From a bacterium (GTDB lineage: Bacteria; Oederibacteriota; CAKKQC01): a DNA stretch of 64,000 nt. The notes under the pieces are model-generated. The model made no database searches and had not been told where the DNA came from. It was given only the letters and a program-made list of their open reading frames with translations. The translations under genes were made by a program, and so were the position numbers. The DNA lies in assembly GCA_919901855.1 (NCBI GenBank), contig CAKKQC010000010.1, positions 107,214 to 171,213 on the forward strand. Direction: 5' to 3'. Each line of letters begins with the position of its first letter. Positions within the stretch are counted from its first letter, which is position 1. Below are positions 44,325-51,325 of this stretch, in pieces.

Positions 44325-45550
44325 TGGACCCCATGATCGAGCACCTGCGCGACGCCCTCGAGAAGGTCGTCGGATTCATCTATCCCAACGAACTGGAGCT
44401 CCAGTGGAGCATCCTGATCGTCATGTACCCGTACGTGACGGGGCTGGTGGCCGGCGCGTTCATCCTGGCGTCCCTGGAGCGCGTCTTCAACGTCGAGTCG
44501 GTCAAGCCTACGTACCGGCTCTCCCTGTTGAGCGCCCTGGCCTTCCTGATCGTGGCGCCGTTGCCGCTGCAACTGCACCTGGGGCACCCGTTCCGCGGCA
44601 TCGAGATCTTCCTGACGCCGAACACCTCCTCCGCGATGGCCATGTTCGGGTTCATCTACGCGTGGTACCTCATGGCCGTGATCCTGATGGAGATCTGGCT
44701 CGACTACCGCGCCGAGATCGTGGGCTGGTCGAAGACGGAGCCCTGGGCGCCGAAGCGCATGTTCTACAAGGTCCTGACCTTCGGCGTCACCACCGTCACG
44801 CCGGGCTCGCGCCGGATCGACGACGTGCTGGGCCGGGCGATCACGGTCATCGGCCTGCCGTCCGCCGTCCTCCTGCACGGGTACGTGGGGTTCATCTTCG
44901 GCTCCGTGAAGGCCAACCCGTGGTGGTCCACGCCGCTCATGCCGGTCATCTTCCTCTTCTCGGCGATGGCTTCGGGGATCGCCGCCGTCATGCTCCTCTA
45001 CATGTTCCTGACGTGGATGCGGAACCGGCCGCTCGACATGCGATGCCTCGACACGGTCGCGAAGTTCCTGCTTACGGCCATCATCGTGGCGTTCACGCTG
45101 GAGACGCTCGAGACCATCCAGAAGGCTTACGAGGCCGAGGAGCACTTCGACATCCTGGCACTGCTCGTGGAGGGCCAGTTGAGCTTCAGCCTCGTGTTTC
45201 TCCAGATCTTCCTCGGGAGCATCTGCCCCATCATCCTGCTTGGCCTGCCCCAGATCTTCGGGGTGTCCGACCAGGGACGAAAATCCCTGTACGCGGTCTC
45301 CGGCGTGCTGGCGCTCATCGGCATCTTCGCCATGCGGTGGAACGTCGTGATCGGGGGCCAGTTCTTCTCCAAGAGCCTCCGGGGCTTTACGACCTACAAG
45401 CTGCAGTTCATCGGCCGCGAGGGGCTCGTGGCCGCCATCGGCGTGCTGGTGCTGGCTTTCGCGATTCTCGCCGTGCTGATCCGGCTCCTGCCTCCCTGGA
45501 CGAAGGACGAGCCGGGCCGGGCGCCGGCCGCGGGCGGGCGGGCGTCATGA
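44324..45550 (+). CDS. NrfD/PsrC-family quinone-interacting membrane subunit
   Basis: The 408-residue protein has about ten membrane helices. Segments such as WSILIVMYPYVTGLVAGAFI, HLGHPFRGIEIF and SAVLLHGYVGFIFGSVKANP are typical of the NrfD/PsrC family, which oxidises or reduces menaquinone without a redox cofactor of its own. With the FeS and tetraheme subunits just upstream it should form an inner-membrane quinol module. It starts at ATG 44324, inside the previous stop codon, and overlaps the next cytochrome gene by ATGA. Confidence 0.92.
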   Translation: MDPMIEHLRDALEKVVGFIYPNELELQWSILIVMYPYVTGLVAGAFILASLERVFNVESVKPTYRLSLLSALAFLIVAPLPLQLHLGHPFRGIEIFLTPNTSSAMAMFGFIYAWYLMAVILMEIWLDYRAEIVGWSKTEPWAPKRMFYKVLTFGVTTVTPGSRRIDDVLGRAITVIGLPSAVLLHGYVGFIFGSVKANPWWSTPLMPVIFLFSAMASGIAAVMLLYMFLTWMRNRPLDMRCLDTVAKFLLTAIIVAFTLETLETIQKAYEAEEHFDILALLVEGQLSFSLVFLQIFLGSICPIILLGLPQIFGVSDQGRKSLYAVSGVLALIGIFAMRWNVVIGGQFFSKSLRGFTTYKLQFIGREGLVAAIGVLVLAFAILAVLIRLLPPWTKDEPGRAPAAGGRAS

Positions 45551-46299
45551 GCGTCCGGTGGATCTTCCTCGCCGCGTGCCTCGCGATCCTGCCGGCGGTT
45601 TCCGGTCCCGCCGCGGCCGGGAAAACCGCGGGGGGCGGCGGGTCGTGCGCGGAGTGCCACCGGGGCCTCAAGGGTCCGGACGACCTCAAGCACACGTATC
45701 CGGACTGGAAGCGGTCCGTCCATGCGGCGGCGGGCGTCGGGTGCGAGGCGTGCCACGGCGGTGACCCGGTCAAGACCGGCCGCGAGGCGGCGCACGCGGG
45801 AGTCCTGCCCTCCAGCCAGCCGGGAAGTCCCGTCTACTTCACCGTGATCCCGAAGACCTGCGGAGTCTGCCACGCGAAGGAGCTGGCGGCGTTCCGGCGC
45901 AGCGTCCACTACCGCGAGCTGCAGACGTCCGGCCGGGGCCCGAACTGCGTTACCTGCCACGGCGCGATGGCGAGCCGTGTGCTGGAACCGAAGACGATGG
46001 AGATGACTTGCACGCTCTGCCACCGGCGGCCGACGCAGGCCTACGCGGCGAGGATGTCCCTCACCCATTCGGCCGACCAAGTGCGTCGACTGGGCCGGGC
46101 CGTGGAGCGCGGACGCCAGGCCGGGGTGGATGTGACGGCCCAGGCGCGCGAACTGGCCGACCTCACGGCGCGGCAGGCGCGGGCCGTCGTCGACTGGCAT
46201 ACGTTCGACATGGCCGGCGTGCTCGGGGCGACGCAGGCGGTGTCCCGCCGCGCGGCCACGGCCACGAACGAGCTCAAGCTCAAGGGGGCCGGGGAATGA
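45547..46299 (+). CDS. Periplasmic pentaheme cytochrome c
   Basis: The 250-residue product has a signal peptide (RWIFLAACLAILPAVSGPAAA) and five CXXCH motifs: CAECH, CEACH, CGVCH, CVTCH and CTLCH. The last 80 residues are heme-free and helical (LTARQARAVVDWHTFDMAGV). It overlaps both neighbours by ATGA and links the NrfD module to the Rieske/cytochrome b genes, so it may carry electrons between them or be the exit subunit of the Rieske complex. Confidence 0.85.
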   Translation: MSVRWIFLAACLAILPAVSGPAAAGKTAGGGGSCAECHRGLKGPDDLKHTYPDWKRSVHAAAGVGCEACHGGDPVKTGREAAHAGVLPSSQPGSPVYFTVIPKTCGVCHAKELAAFRRSVHYRELQTSGRGPNCVTCHGAMASRVLEPKTMEMTCTLCHRRPTQAYAARMSLTHSADQVRRLGRAVERGRQAGVDVTAQARELADLTARQARAVVDWHTFDMAGVLGATQAVSRRAATATNELKLKGAGE

Positions 46300-46814
46300 G
46301 GACGCCGATCGTCGATCCCGAGCGCCGGCCGGGGTTAAGCCGGCGGGCCTTCCTGACCGGCGCCATCGCGGCGGTCGGCGGGCTGATCGGGGCGGTGCTG
46401 GGCGGCGGCGGGCTCGGCTACGTGCTCTCGCCCCTGTTCCGGCGGCACGGCGAGGAATGGGTGGACATCGGGCGTGCGGACGAGGTCAGTCCCGGCGCCC
46501 CGATCAAGGTCGATTTCACGGTCCGCAAGCGCGACGCATGGACGACGGTGGAGCGGCGGGCGAGCGCCTGGGTGCTGACTGCCGACGGGAAGCAGTTTAT
46601 CGTGTACGATCCCCGGTGCACGCACCTGGGCTGTCCGTACCGGTGGGACCGGGACCTGGGCCGGTTCCTGTGCCCGTGTCACACCGCGGTCTTCGGGGTG
46701 GACGGACGCGTGGTCATGGGACCCGCGCCACGGCCGTTGGACCGGTTTCCGGTCAAGATCGTGGGTGGCCGGATCATGATCCGGCCGGAGCCCGTGAAGT
46801 CGGAGCGATCGTGA
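46296..46814 (+). CDS. Rieske iron-sulfur protein
   Basis: The 172-residue protein has a Tat-like signal/anchor (SRRAFLTGAIAAVGGLIGAV) and a Rieske domain. Box 1 CTHLGC gives ligands Cys108 and His110; box 2 CPCH gives Cys126 and His129; Cys113 and Cys128 are the conserved disulfide pair. It is the high-potential subunit of a cytochrome bc/b6f-type complex with the cytochrome b genes that follow. It is coupled to both neighbours by 4-base overlaps. Confidence 0.95.
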   Translation: MRTPIVDPERRPGLSRRAFLTGAIAAVGGLIGAVLGGGGLGYVLSPLFRRHGEEWVDIGRADEVSPGAPIKVDFTVRKRDAWTTVERRASAWVLTADGKQFIVYDPRCTHLGCPYRWDRDLGRFLCPCHTAVFGVDGRVVMGPAPRPLDRFPVKIVGGRIMIRPEPVKSERS

Positions 46815-47491
46815 AACGAATCCTGGATTGGGTCGATGAGCGCCTCGGCGCGGGGCCGATCTGGAAGGCCCTTTTCGCGCGGCACGTGCCCGAGGCGAGT
46901 GGGCCCGCCGCGTGGTTCTACACGTTGGGAAGCGCCTCCCTGTTCGTGTTCACCATCCAGGTCGTGACCGGGATCCTGCTGGCGATGAACTACGTCCCCT
47001 CGGCGGACCACGCGCACGATTCGGTCCAATTCATCGAGACGCAGGTCGTGCTGGGAAGGTTCATCCGGGGTCTGCACCACTGGGGGGCGACGTTCATGGT
47101 CGTGCTCGTCCTCCTCCACATGCTGCGCGTCTTCTTCATGGGCGCCTACAAGTACCCGCGGGAGGTCACGTGGCTCGTGGGCGTGGGGATCTTCCTGCTG
47201 GTGATGGGGTTCAGCTTTACCGGCTATCTCCTGCCCTGGGATCAGAAGGCGTACTGGGCCACGGCGGTCGGGACGAACATCGCGCGGCAGGTTCCGGCGG
47301 CGGGAGAGGCGATCGGGCTGGTGCTCAAGGGGTCCGAGGAGTTGGGCATGGCGACGCTGGCCCGGTTCTACGCCATGCATGTGCTCCTCCTGCCGGCCCT
47401 GACCGCGGGCCTGCTGGCCGCGCACCTCTTCCTCGTCGTCTGGCACGGGATCTCGGAGCCACCGTCCCGGTCGGGGGGGCCTCCTCCATGA
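46811..47491 (+). CDS. Cytochrome b6-type subunit (N-terminal half of cytochrome b)
   Basis: The 226-residue product has four membrane helices and the heme-binding His pairs expected of cytochrome b: in GLHHWGATFMVVLVLLHMLR and in FYAMHVLLLPALT with AAHLFLVVWHGI. GYLLPWDQKAYWA is the conserved PWDQ-type Qo-side motif. The size matches split b6f-type cytochrome b6. Its partner, the subunit IV domain, is encoded in the next gene. Translation begins at GTG 46811, overlapping the Rieske stop. Confidence 0.93.
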   Translation: MKRILDWVDERLGAGPIWKALFARHVPEASGPAAWFYTLGSASLFVFTIQVVTGILLAMNYVPSADHAHDSVQFIETQVVLGRFIRGLHHWGATFMVVLVLLHMLRVFFMGAYKYPREVTWLVGVGIFLLVMGFSFTGYLLPWDQKAYWATAVGTNIARQVPAAGEAIGLVLKGSEELGMATLARFYAMHVLLLPALTAGLLAAHLFLVVWHGISEPPSRSGGPPP

Positions 47492-48987
47492 CCCAGTGGC
47501 ACGCGGCTTACCGGGAGCATTACGCGAAGCTCAAGCGCGAAGGGGTGCCGTTCTTTCCCGATGTCGTGTTCAAGGATGCGGTGGTGGTCGTGCTGCTCTT
47601 CGCGGCGCTGTGCACGCTGGCCGTCGTGAAGGGGGCGCCGCTGGAGGAACTGGCCGATCCGACCGACGCCATGTACAACCCCCGGCCGGAGTGGTATTTC
47701 CTGTTCCTGTTTCAGGCGTTGAAGTTCTTCCCAGGATACCTGGAGGCGGTTGCGGCGGTCGTCCTGCCCGGCGTCGGTATCGCGGCGCTCGTCCTCCTGC
47801 CATTCCTGGATCGCGGGCCGGAACGGCATCCCCTCGACCGCCCGGTGATGCTGGCCGGGGGGCTCGCGGTGCTGGCGGGGATCGCTTGGCTGACCGTCGT
47901 GGGCGCGCGCGCGCCCTCGACGAACCCGGAGGCGGAACGAAATCCGCTGGTGGCCCAGGGTCAGCGCCTGTATGAGGAGTTGAAATGCGGAAACTGCCAT
48001 ACGATCCGCGGCCGTGGGGGCCTCGTCGGACCGGAACTCTCGACGATCGCGTCCTACCGCGATGCGGCCTGGCTCAAGCGACACTTCAGCCAGCCTTGGA
48101 AACTCGTTCCCGGCAGTGAAATGCCGGCCTACAACCTCCTTCCGGACGAGGCCGACGCCCTGGTGGCGCTCCTCCAGCATCTCGCCGGTGGAGGAGCCTA
48201 CACCCCACGGGCTCCCGTCCTCTTCGAAGCGAGCTGTGCGACGTGCCACGCACTGCATGGGAAGGGAGGAGGCGGTGGGCCGGACCTCTCGGAGGTCGGG
48301 AAATACCGAGAACTGGAGTGGGTTCGGGCGTACATCGCGGATCCGAAGACGAGGAATCCGGACGCCACGATGCCCGGGTTCAAAGGGGATCTCGCCGATT
48401 CCGCCATCGAGGACATCAGCCGGTATGTGACGTCCCAGCGGGGGATGAGCGGAGCGGCCGAGGGCAAGAGGCTATACGGTCGGTTGGGATGCGCCCACTG
48501 CCACGCCATCCGCGGGAACGGGGGGCGGGTCGGGCCGGACCTCGCCGCGGGGGCGGCTCGACGTGAGGTCGACTGGTTGAAGCGCCATTTCGAGAGACCC
48601 CGGGCGGTGGTGCCGGGAAGCCGCATGCCCAGTTTCAATCTCCAGCCCGGCCAAGTGGAGGCATTGGCGGACTATCTTCACAGCTTCGGCGGGTCGGGGG
48701 CGGTTTCCCCCCAGGCGCGCGAGCTGTTCGACCTCCACTGCGTGACCTGCCACAACCTGGACGGATCGGGCGGGAAGGCCGGTCCGGACCTGTCGGGCAT
48801 CGGTCTGCGGCGGGAGGTCATCTGGCTGACCGCGTATCTGGGCGATCCCAAGTACATCTATCCGACCACGGTCATGCCCTCGTTCAAGGGGACGCTGACC
48901 GCCCCCCAGATCGAGGATATCGCGCGATTCCTCTCGACTCAACGGAAGCCCTCCGTACGGAAGAGCGATGGCGGGCAGCCGGATTGA
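47488..48987 (+). CDS. Fusion of cytochrome b subunit IV with four c-type cytochrome domains
   Basis: The 499-residue protein begins with a subunit IV-like segment: FFPDVVFKDAVVVVLLFAAL, then YNPRPEWYFLFLFQALKFFP, the PEWYF (PEWY) motif of the Qo site, and three membrane helices (to about residue 150). The rest consists of four cytochrome c domains with CGNCH, CATCH, CAHCH and CVTCH, alternating between two sequence types with Met ligand candidates (SEMPAYNL, ATMPGFKG, SRMPSFNL, TVMPSFKG). It therefore supplies both the C-terminal half of cytochrome b and a tetraheme c1 equivalent. It ends the unit begun at 39794. Confidence 0.93.
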   Translation: MTQWHAAYREHYAKLKREGVPFFPDVVFKDAVVVVLLFAALCTLAVVKGAPLEELADPTDAMYNPRPEWYFLFLFQALKFFPGYLEAVAAVVLPGVGIAALVLLPFLDRGPERHPLDRPVMLAGGLAVLAGIAWLTVVGARAPSTNPEAERNPLVAQGQRLYEELKCGNCHTIRGRGGLVGPELSTIASYRDAAWLKRHFSQPWKLVPGSEMPAYNLLPDEADALVALLQHLAGGGAYTPRAPVLFEASCATCHALHGKGGGGGPDLSEVGKYRELEWVRAYIADPKTRNPDATMPGFKGDLADSAIEDISRYVTSQRGMSGAAEGKRLYGRLGCAHCHAIRGNGGRVGPDLAAGAARREVDWLKRHFERPRAVVPGSRMPSFNLQPGQVEALADYLHSFGGSGAVSPQARELFDLHCVTCHNLDGSGGKAGPDLSGIGLRREVIWLTAYLGDPKYIYPTTVMPSFKGTLTAPQIEDIARFLSTQRKPSVRKSDGGQPD

Positions 48988-49000
48988 TCAGGTGAAATGG

Positions 49001-49014
49001 CTGATGGCCGTCAT
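49001..49014. promoter_or_regulatory. FNR-like operator F (CTGAT-GGCC-GTCAT)
   Basis: This dyad lies just after the cytochrome b fusion gene and upstream of the monoheme cytochrome unit. Its half-sites are identical to those of operator E at 62111. It is 74 bases, about seven helical turns, from operator C. Confidence 0.5.
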
Positions 49015-49074
49015 GTTGTCGGATTGCGCTTTCTCATGATCCCTCCTTATGGCGATCTGGAAGACTTGACGCAC

Positions 49075-49090
49075 GATGATCTGTATCATC
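49075..49090. promoter_or_regulatory. FNR-like operator C (GATGAT-CTGT-ATCATC)
   Basis: A perfect 6-bp inverted repeat with a 4-base spacer; its TGAT-N4-ATCA core is the canonical FNR core. It is centred about 57 bases upstream of the start expected from the TACAAT box at 49127, which suits an activator site. Confidence 0.65.
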
Positions 49091-49126
49091 TGGAAGGGTG
49101 ATGGGCGTCACTCTGCCGGCAGTGGG

Positions 49127-49132
49127 TACAAT
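49127..49132 (+). promoter_or_regulatory. -10 box (TACAAT) for the monoheme cytochrome/Qrc unit
   Basis: GGGTACAAT lies downstream of operators F and C and about 66 bases upstream of the cytochrome start at 49199, leaving a leader with a ribosome-binding site. No good -35 hexamer is seen, as expected for an activator-dependent promoter. Confidence 0.45.
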
Positions 49133-49198
49133 TACGCTCTGATTCGCGGTCGCTTGAAGGGATACTCGGGAGACCAAAGCCACGTGAGGAGGAAGATC

Positions 49199-49654
49199 AT
49201 GAACATGATGGGGACGGAAGGGCTGGGGATAAGGCGCGTAATGCGGTGCTCCGTGGCGGTCTTGCTGGCAGGATGGGCGGCATGCGCGATGGCATCTGAT
49301 CAGGGAGCCGGGGACAAGCCGGCGAAGGCGGCCGGGAAGGCGCCTGCCGCGGCCGTCGCCGGTCCGGGGAAGAAGGTCTATGACGCCAAGTGCGCGTCGT
49401 GTCACCGCAAGGACGGCAAGGGCAATCCGGCAATGGCCAAGATGCTCAAGAAGAAACTCGAGGATCTGGACCTGACCGACAAGGATACCCAGGGCCGGTC
49501 CGACGCGGATCTCCTCGCGGCGATTACGGACGGCAAGCCGGCGGGGGATCCGAAGGCCTCGATGAAGGGCTGGAAGGGCAAGGTCACCGAGCAGGAGATC
49601 AAGGACTTGCTCGCGTACATTCGGTCGCTGGCGGCAGCGACCGGCAAACCGTAG
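49199..49654 (+). CDS. Small monoheme cytochrome c
   Basis: The 151-residue product has a signal peptide (RRVMRCSVAVLLAGWAACAM), an Ala/Lys/Pro spacer, and one class I cytochrome c domain with CASCH and a likely Met ligand in AMAKMLKKK or ASMKGW. It is probably a soluble or loosely bound periplasmic carrier. ATG 49199 was chosen for its GAGGAGGA ribosome-binding site; the frame is open to 49076. It heads the unit that includes the SPFH protein and the Qrc-like complex and could be the electron acceptor or donor of that complex. Confidence 0.85.
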   Translation: MNMMGTEGLGIRRVMRCSVAVLLAGWAACAMASDQGAGDKPAKAAGKAPAAAVAGPGKKVYDAKCASCHRKDGKGNPAMAKMLKKKLEDLDLTDKDTQGRSDADLLAAITDGKPAGDPKASMKGWKGKVTEQEIKDLLAYIRSLAAATGKP

Positions 49655-49673
49655 GCGGGGGAGGGATCGAGCC

Positions 49674-50570
49674 ATGGGGATTCATCCGATCACGATCGCG
49701 TTGTTTGCGCTCCTGGCCGGGGCCGGGGTGGCGCTCGGGGGATTGCTGGAGGCCCGGTGGATCGCCGTGGCCGGGGTGGCGGTTGGGCTGGGCGTGTTGG
49801 TAGCGCTGCGAATTGCCAGTCAGTGGCAGCGGGCCGTGCTGCTGCGCCTGGGCAAGTTCCGGATGATCCGCGGCCCCGGCATGTTCGTCGTGGTGCCGTT
49901 CGTGGACACGGTGCCGTACTGGATCGACCTTCGGACCATCACCACGCCGATCGTCGCGGAGCAGACGCTGACGAAGGACAGCGTGCCCGTGGACGTGGAC
50001 GCGGTCCTGTTCTGGCGCGTCGTGGACCCCATGAAGGCGGCGCTCGAGGTGGAGAACTATCAGGCCGCGGTCGCCTGGGCGGCCCAGACCGCGCTGCGGG
50101 ACGTGATCGGGGAAACCGATCTGGCCGAACTCCTGGTAGGCCGGCAGAAGATCGACAGCCGGCTGACCGAGATTATCGAGACGCGCACCGAAGCCTGGGG
50201 CGCGAAGGTAATCGCCGTGGAGCTCCGGGACGTCAAGATCCCGGCCAACCTCCAGAACGCCATGTCGCAGCAGGCCCAGGCTGAACGGGAGCGGCAGGCG
50301 CGGCTGATCCTGGGCGACTCCGAGTTGCAGGTGGCGAAGAAGTTCCAGGAAGCCGCCCGATCGTACCAGGAGAGTCCGGTGGCACTGCACCTCCGGGGGT
50401 TGAACATCCTGCTGGAAGGGATGAAGCAGAACTCCACCATCGTGATCGTGCCCTCGAGCGCGGTCGAAACGATGGGCATGGGATCGATGGCCGGAATTGC
50501 CGCGCTCGCCAGGGAGATGAAACCCGCCGGACGGCCGGTGGCCGGGGAAGGGGCGGGATCGAAGGGCTGA
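49674..50570 (+). CDS. SPFH/Band 7 (stomatin-like) membrane protein
   Basis: The 298-residue protein has two adjacent N-terminal membrane helices (about 5-45) and a prohibitin-homology domain: RAVLLRLGKFRMIRGPGMFV, RTITTPIVAEQTLTKDSVPV and WGAKVIAVELRDVKIPANLQ. A charged helical tail (QAQAERERQARLILGDSELQ) follows. It is close to the slipin/stomatin group, which forms membrane microdomains or cages and often partners an NfeD protein; no nfeD is present here. Its place between a cytochrome and the Qrc-like genes suggests it organises or protects the respiratory complex, which is inference. Confidence 0.9.
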   Translation: MGIHPITIALFALLAGAGVALGGLLEARWIAVAGVAVGLGVLVALRIASQWQRAVLLRLGKFRMIRGPGMFVVVPFVDTVPYWIDLRTITTPIVAEQTLTKDSVPVDVDAVLFWRVVDPMKAALEVENYQAAVAWAAQTALRDVIGETDLAELLVGRQKIDSRLTEIIETRTEAWGAKVIAVELRDVKIPANLQNAMSQQAQAERERQARLILGDSELQVAKKFQEAARSYQESPVALHLRGLNILLEGMKQNSTIVIVPSSAVETMGMGSMAGIAALAREMKPAGRPVAGEGAGSKG

Positions 50571-50597
50571 CGCGGCACCGGAACGGGGAGCTGACGA

Positions 50598-51143
50598 GTG
50601 AAGGAACGCATTCATGCGTTGCTCGGCTGGCTGCTCGTAGGCTTGGCCGTCGTGGGGGTGATCGGGTGGCTTCAGGCGACACCGGGCTCCGCCCAGCCGA
50701 TCGCGTTCGACCACCAGAAGCATGTGGAAGGTGCAGGCCTGGAATGCACGCTCTGCCATCCGGGGGCGCGGGAAGGCCGCCGTGCCGGGATCGTCGCGGC
50801 GGGAGAGTGCATGGGCTGTCATGCCGACGCGGCTGCGGAGTCGCCTGAAGTCAAGAAGCTGAAGGCCTTTGCCGACCGGGGACAGCAAATTCCCTGGGTT
50901 CAGGTATACAAGGCTCCGCCTGACGATTCCAACATGTTCTTCCGGCCCAACGCCGTCCGCATCAACTTCTCCCACCAGCGCCATGTGGAGGCGGGTGCGG
51001 TGGACTGCGCGGCCTGCCATGGGGCGGTCGGCCACCGTTCCAAGCCGGTGACCTCGCCCGAGCTGCCGATCCGGATGAGACGGTGTCTGGAGTGCCATCG
51101 CGCCCGCAAGATAACTACGGATTGTCTGGCATGCCACCGCTGA
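50598..51143 (+). CDS. Membrane-anchored pentaheme cytochrome c, QrcA-like
   Basis: The 181-residue product has an N-terminal membrane helix (LLGWLLVGLAVVGVIGWL) and five CXXCH motifs: CTLCH, CMGCH, CAACH, CLECH and CLACH, with extra His for axial ligation (FDHQKHVEGAG; FSHQRHVEAGA). It has the position and anchor expected of QrcA in the Desulfovibrio menaquinone reductase Qrc, although QrcA is described as hexaheme. GTG 50598 is the start. It overlaps the next small gene by 13 bases. Confidence 0.85.
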   Translation: MKERIHALLGWLLVGLAVVGVIGWLQATPGSAQPIAFDHQKHVEGAGLECTLCHPGAREGRRAGIVAAGECMGCHADAAAESPEVKKLKAFADRGQQIPWVQVYKAPPDDSNMFFRPNAVRINFSHQRHVEAGAVDCAACHGAVGHRSKPVTSPELPIRMRRCLECHRARKITTDCLACHR

Positions 51144-51325
51144 CGCCTACCGATGGCACCGGCGCGATCATGCGCGATCGCGGCGCGCGAAACCTGGTGG
51201 TCCTGGTGTGTTCGGTCTGCGTGTTCCTGATCATCTTCTTCCTGTTCCTGGCCGTGCAGGCCAGGATGTGGACTCCCTACTGGGCGGTTCATCCGACGAC
51301 GGCCGTCCCTGCGGAGAAGCCGTGA
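51131..51325 (+). CDS. Small single-span membrane protein within the Qrc-like operon
   Basis: This 64-residue protein, from ATG 51131, has one membrane segment (LVVLVCSVCVFLIIFFLFLA) preceded by a basic patch (MRDRGARN) and a short tail with RMWTPYWAVHP. A shorter form could start at ATG 51170. It overlaps the upstream cytochrome gene by 13 bases and the downstream subunit by GTGA, so it is translated within the complex's operon. It is probably an accessory subunit. The family is not recognised and no counterpart is part of classical QrcABCD. Confidence 0.6.
   Translation: MPPLTPTDGTGAIMRDRGARNLVVLVCSVCVFLIIFFLFLAVQARMWTPYWAVHPTTAVPAEKP

Noticed and set aside
41355-46299. Nitrite or other multiheme reductase activity of the large cytochromes.
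   Set aside because: No CXXCK active-site motif or NrfA/Otr/Hao-like domain was seen; the motifs are ordinary electron-transfer hemes, so no catalytic role is claimed.
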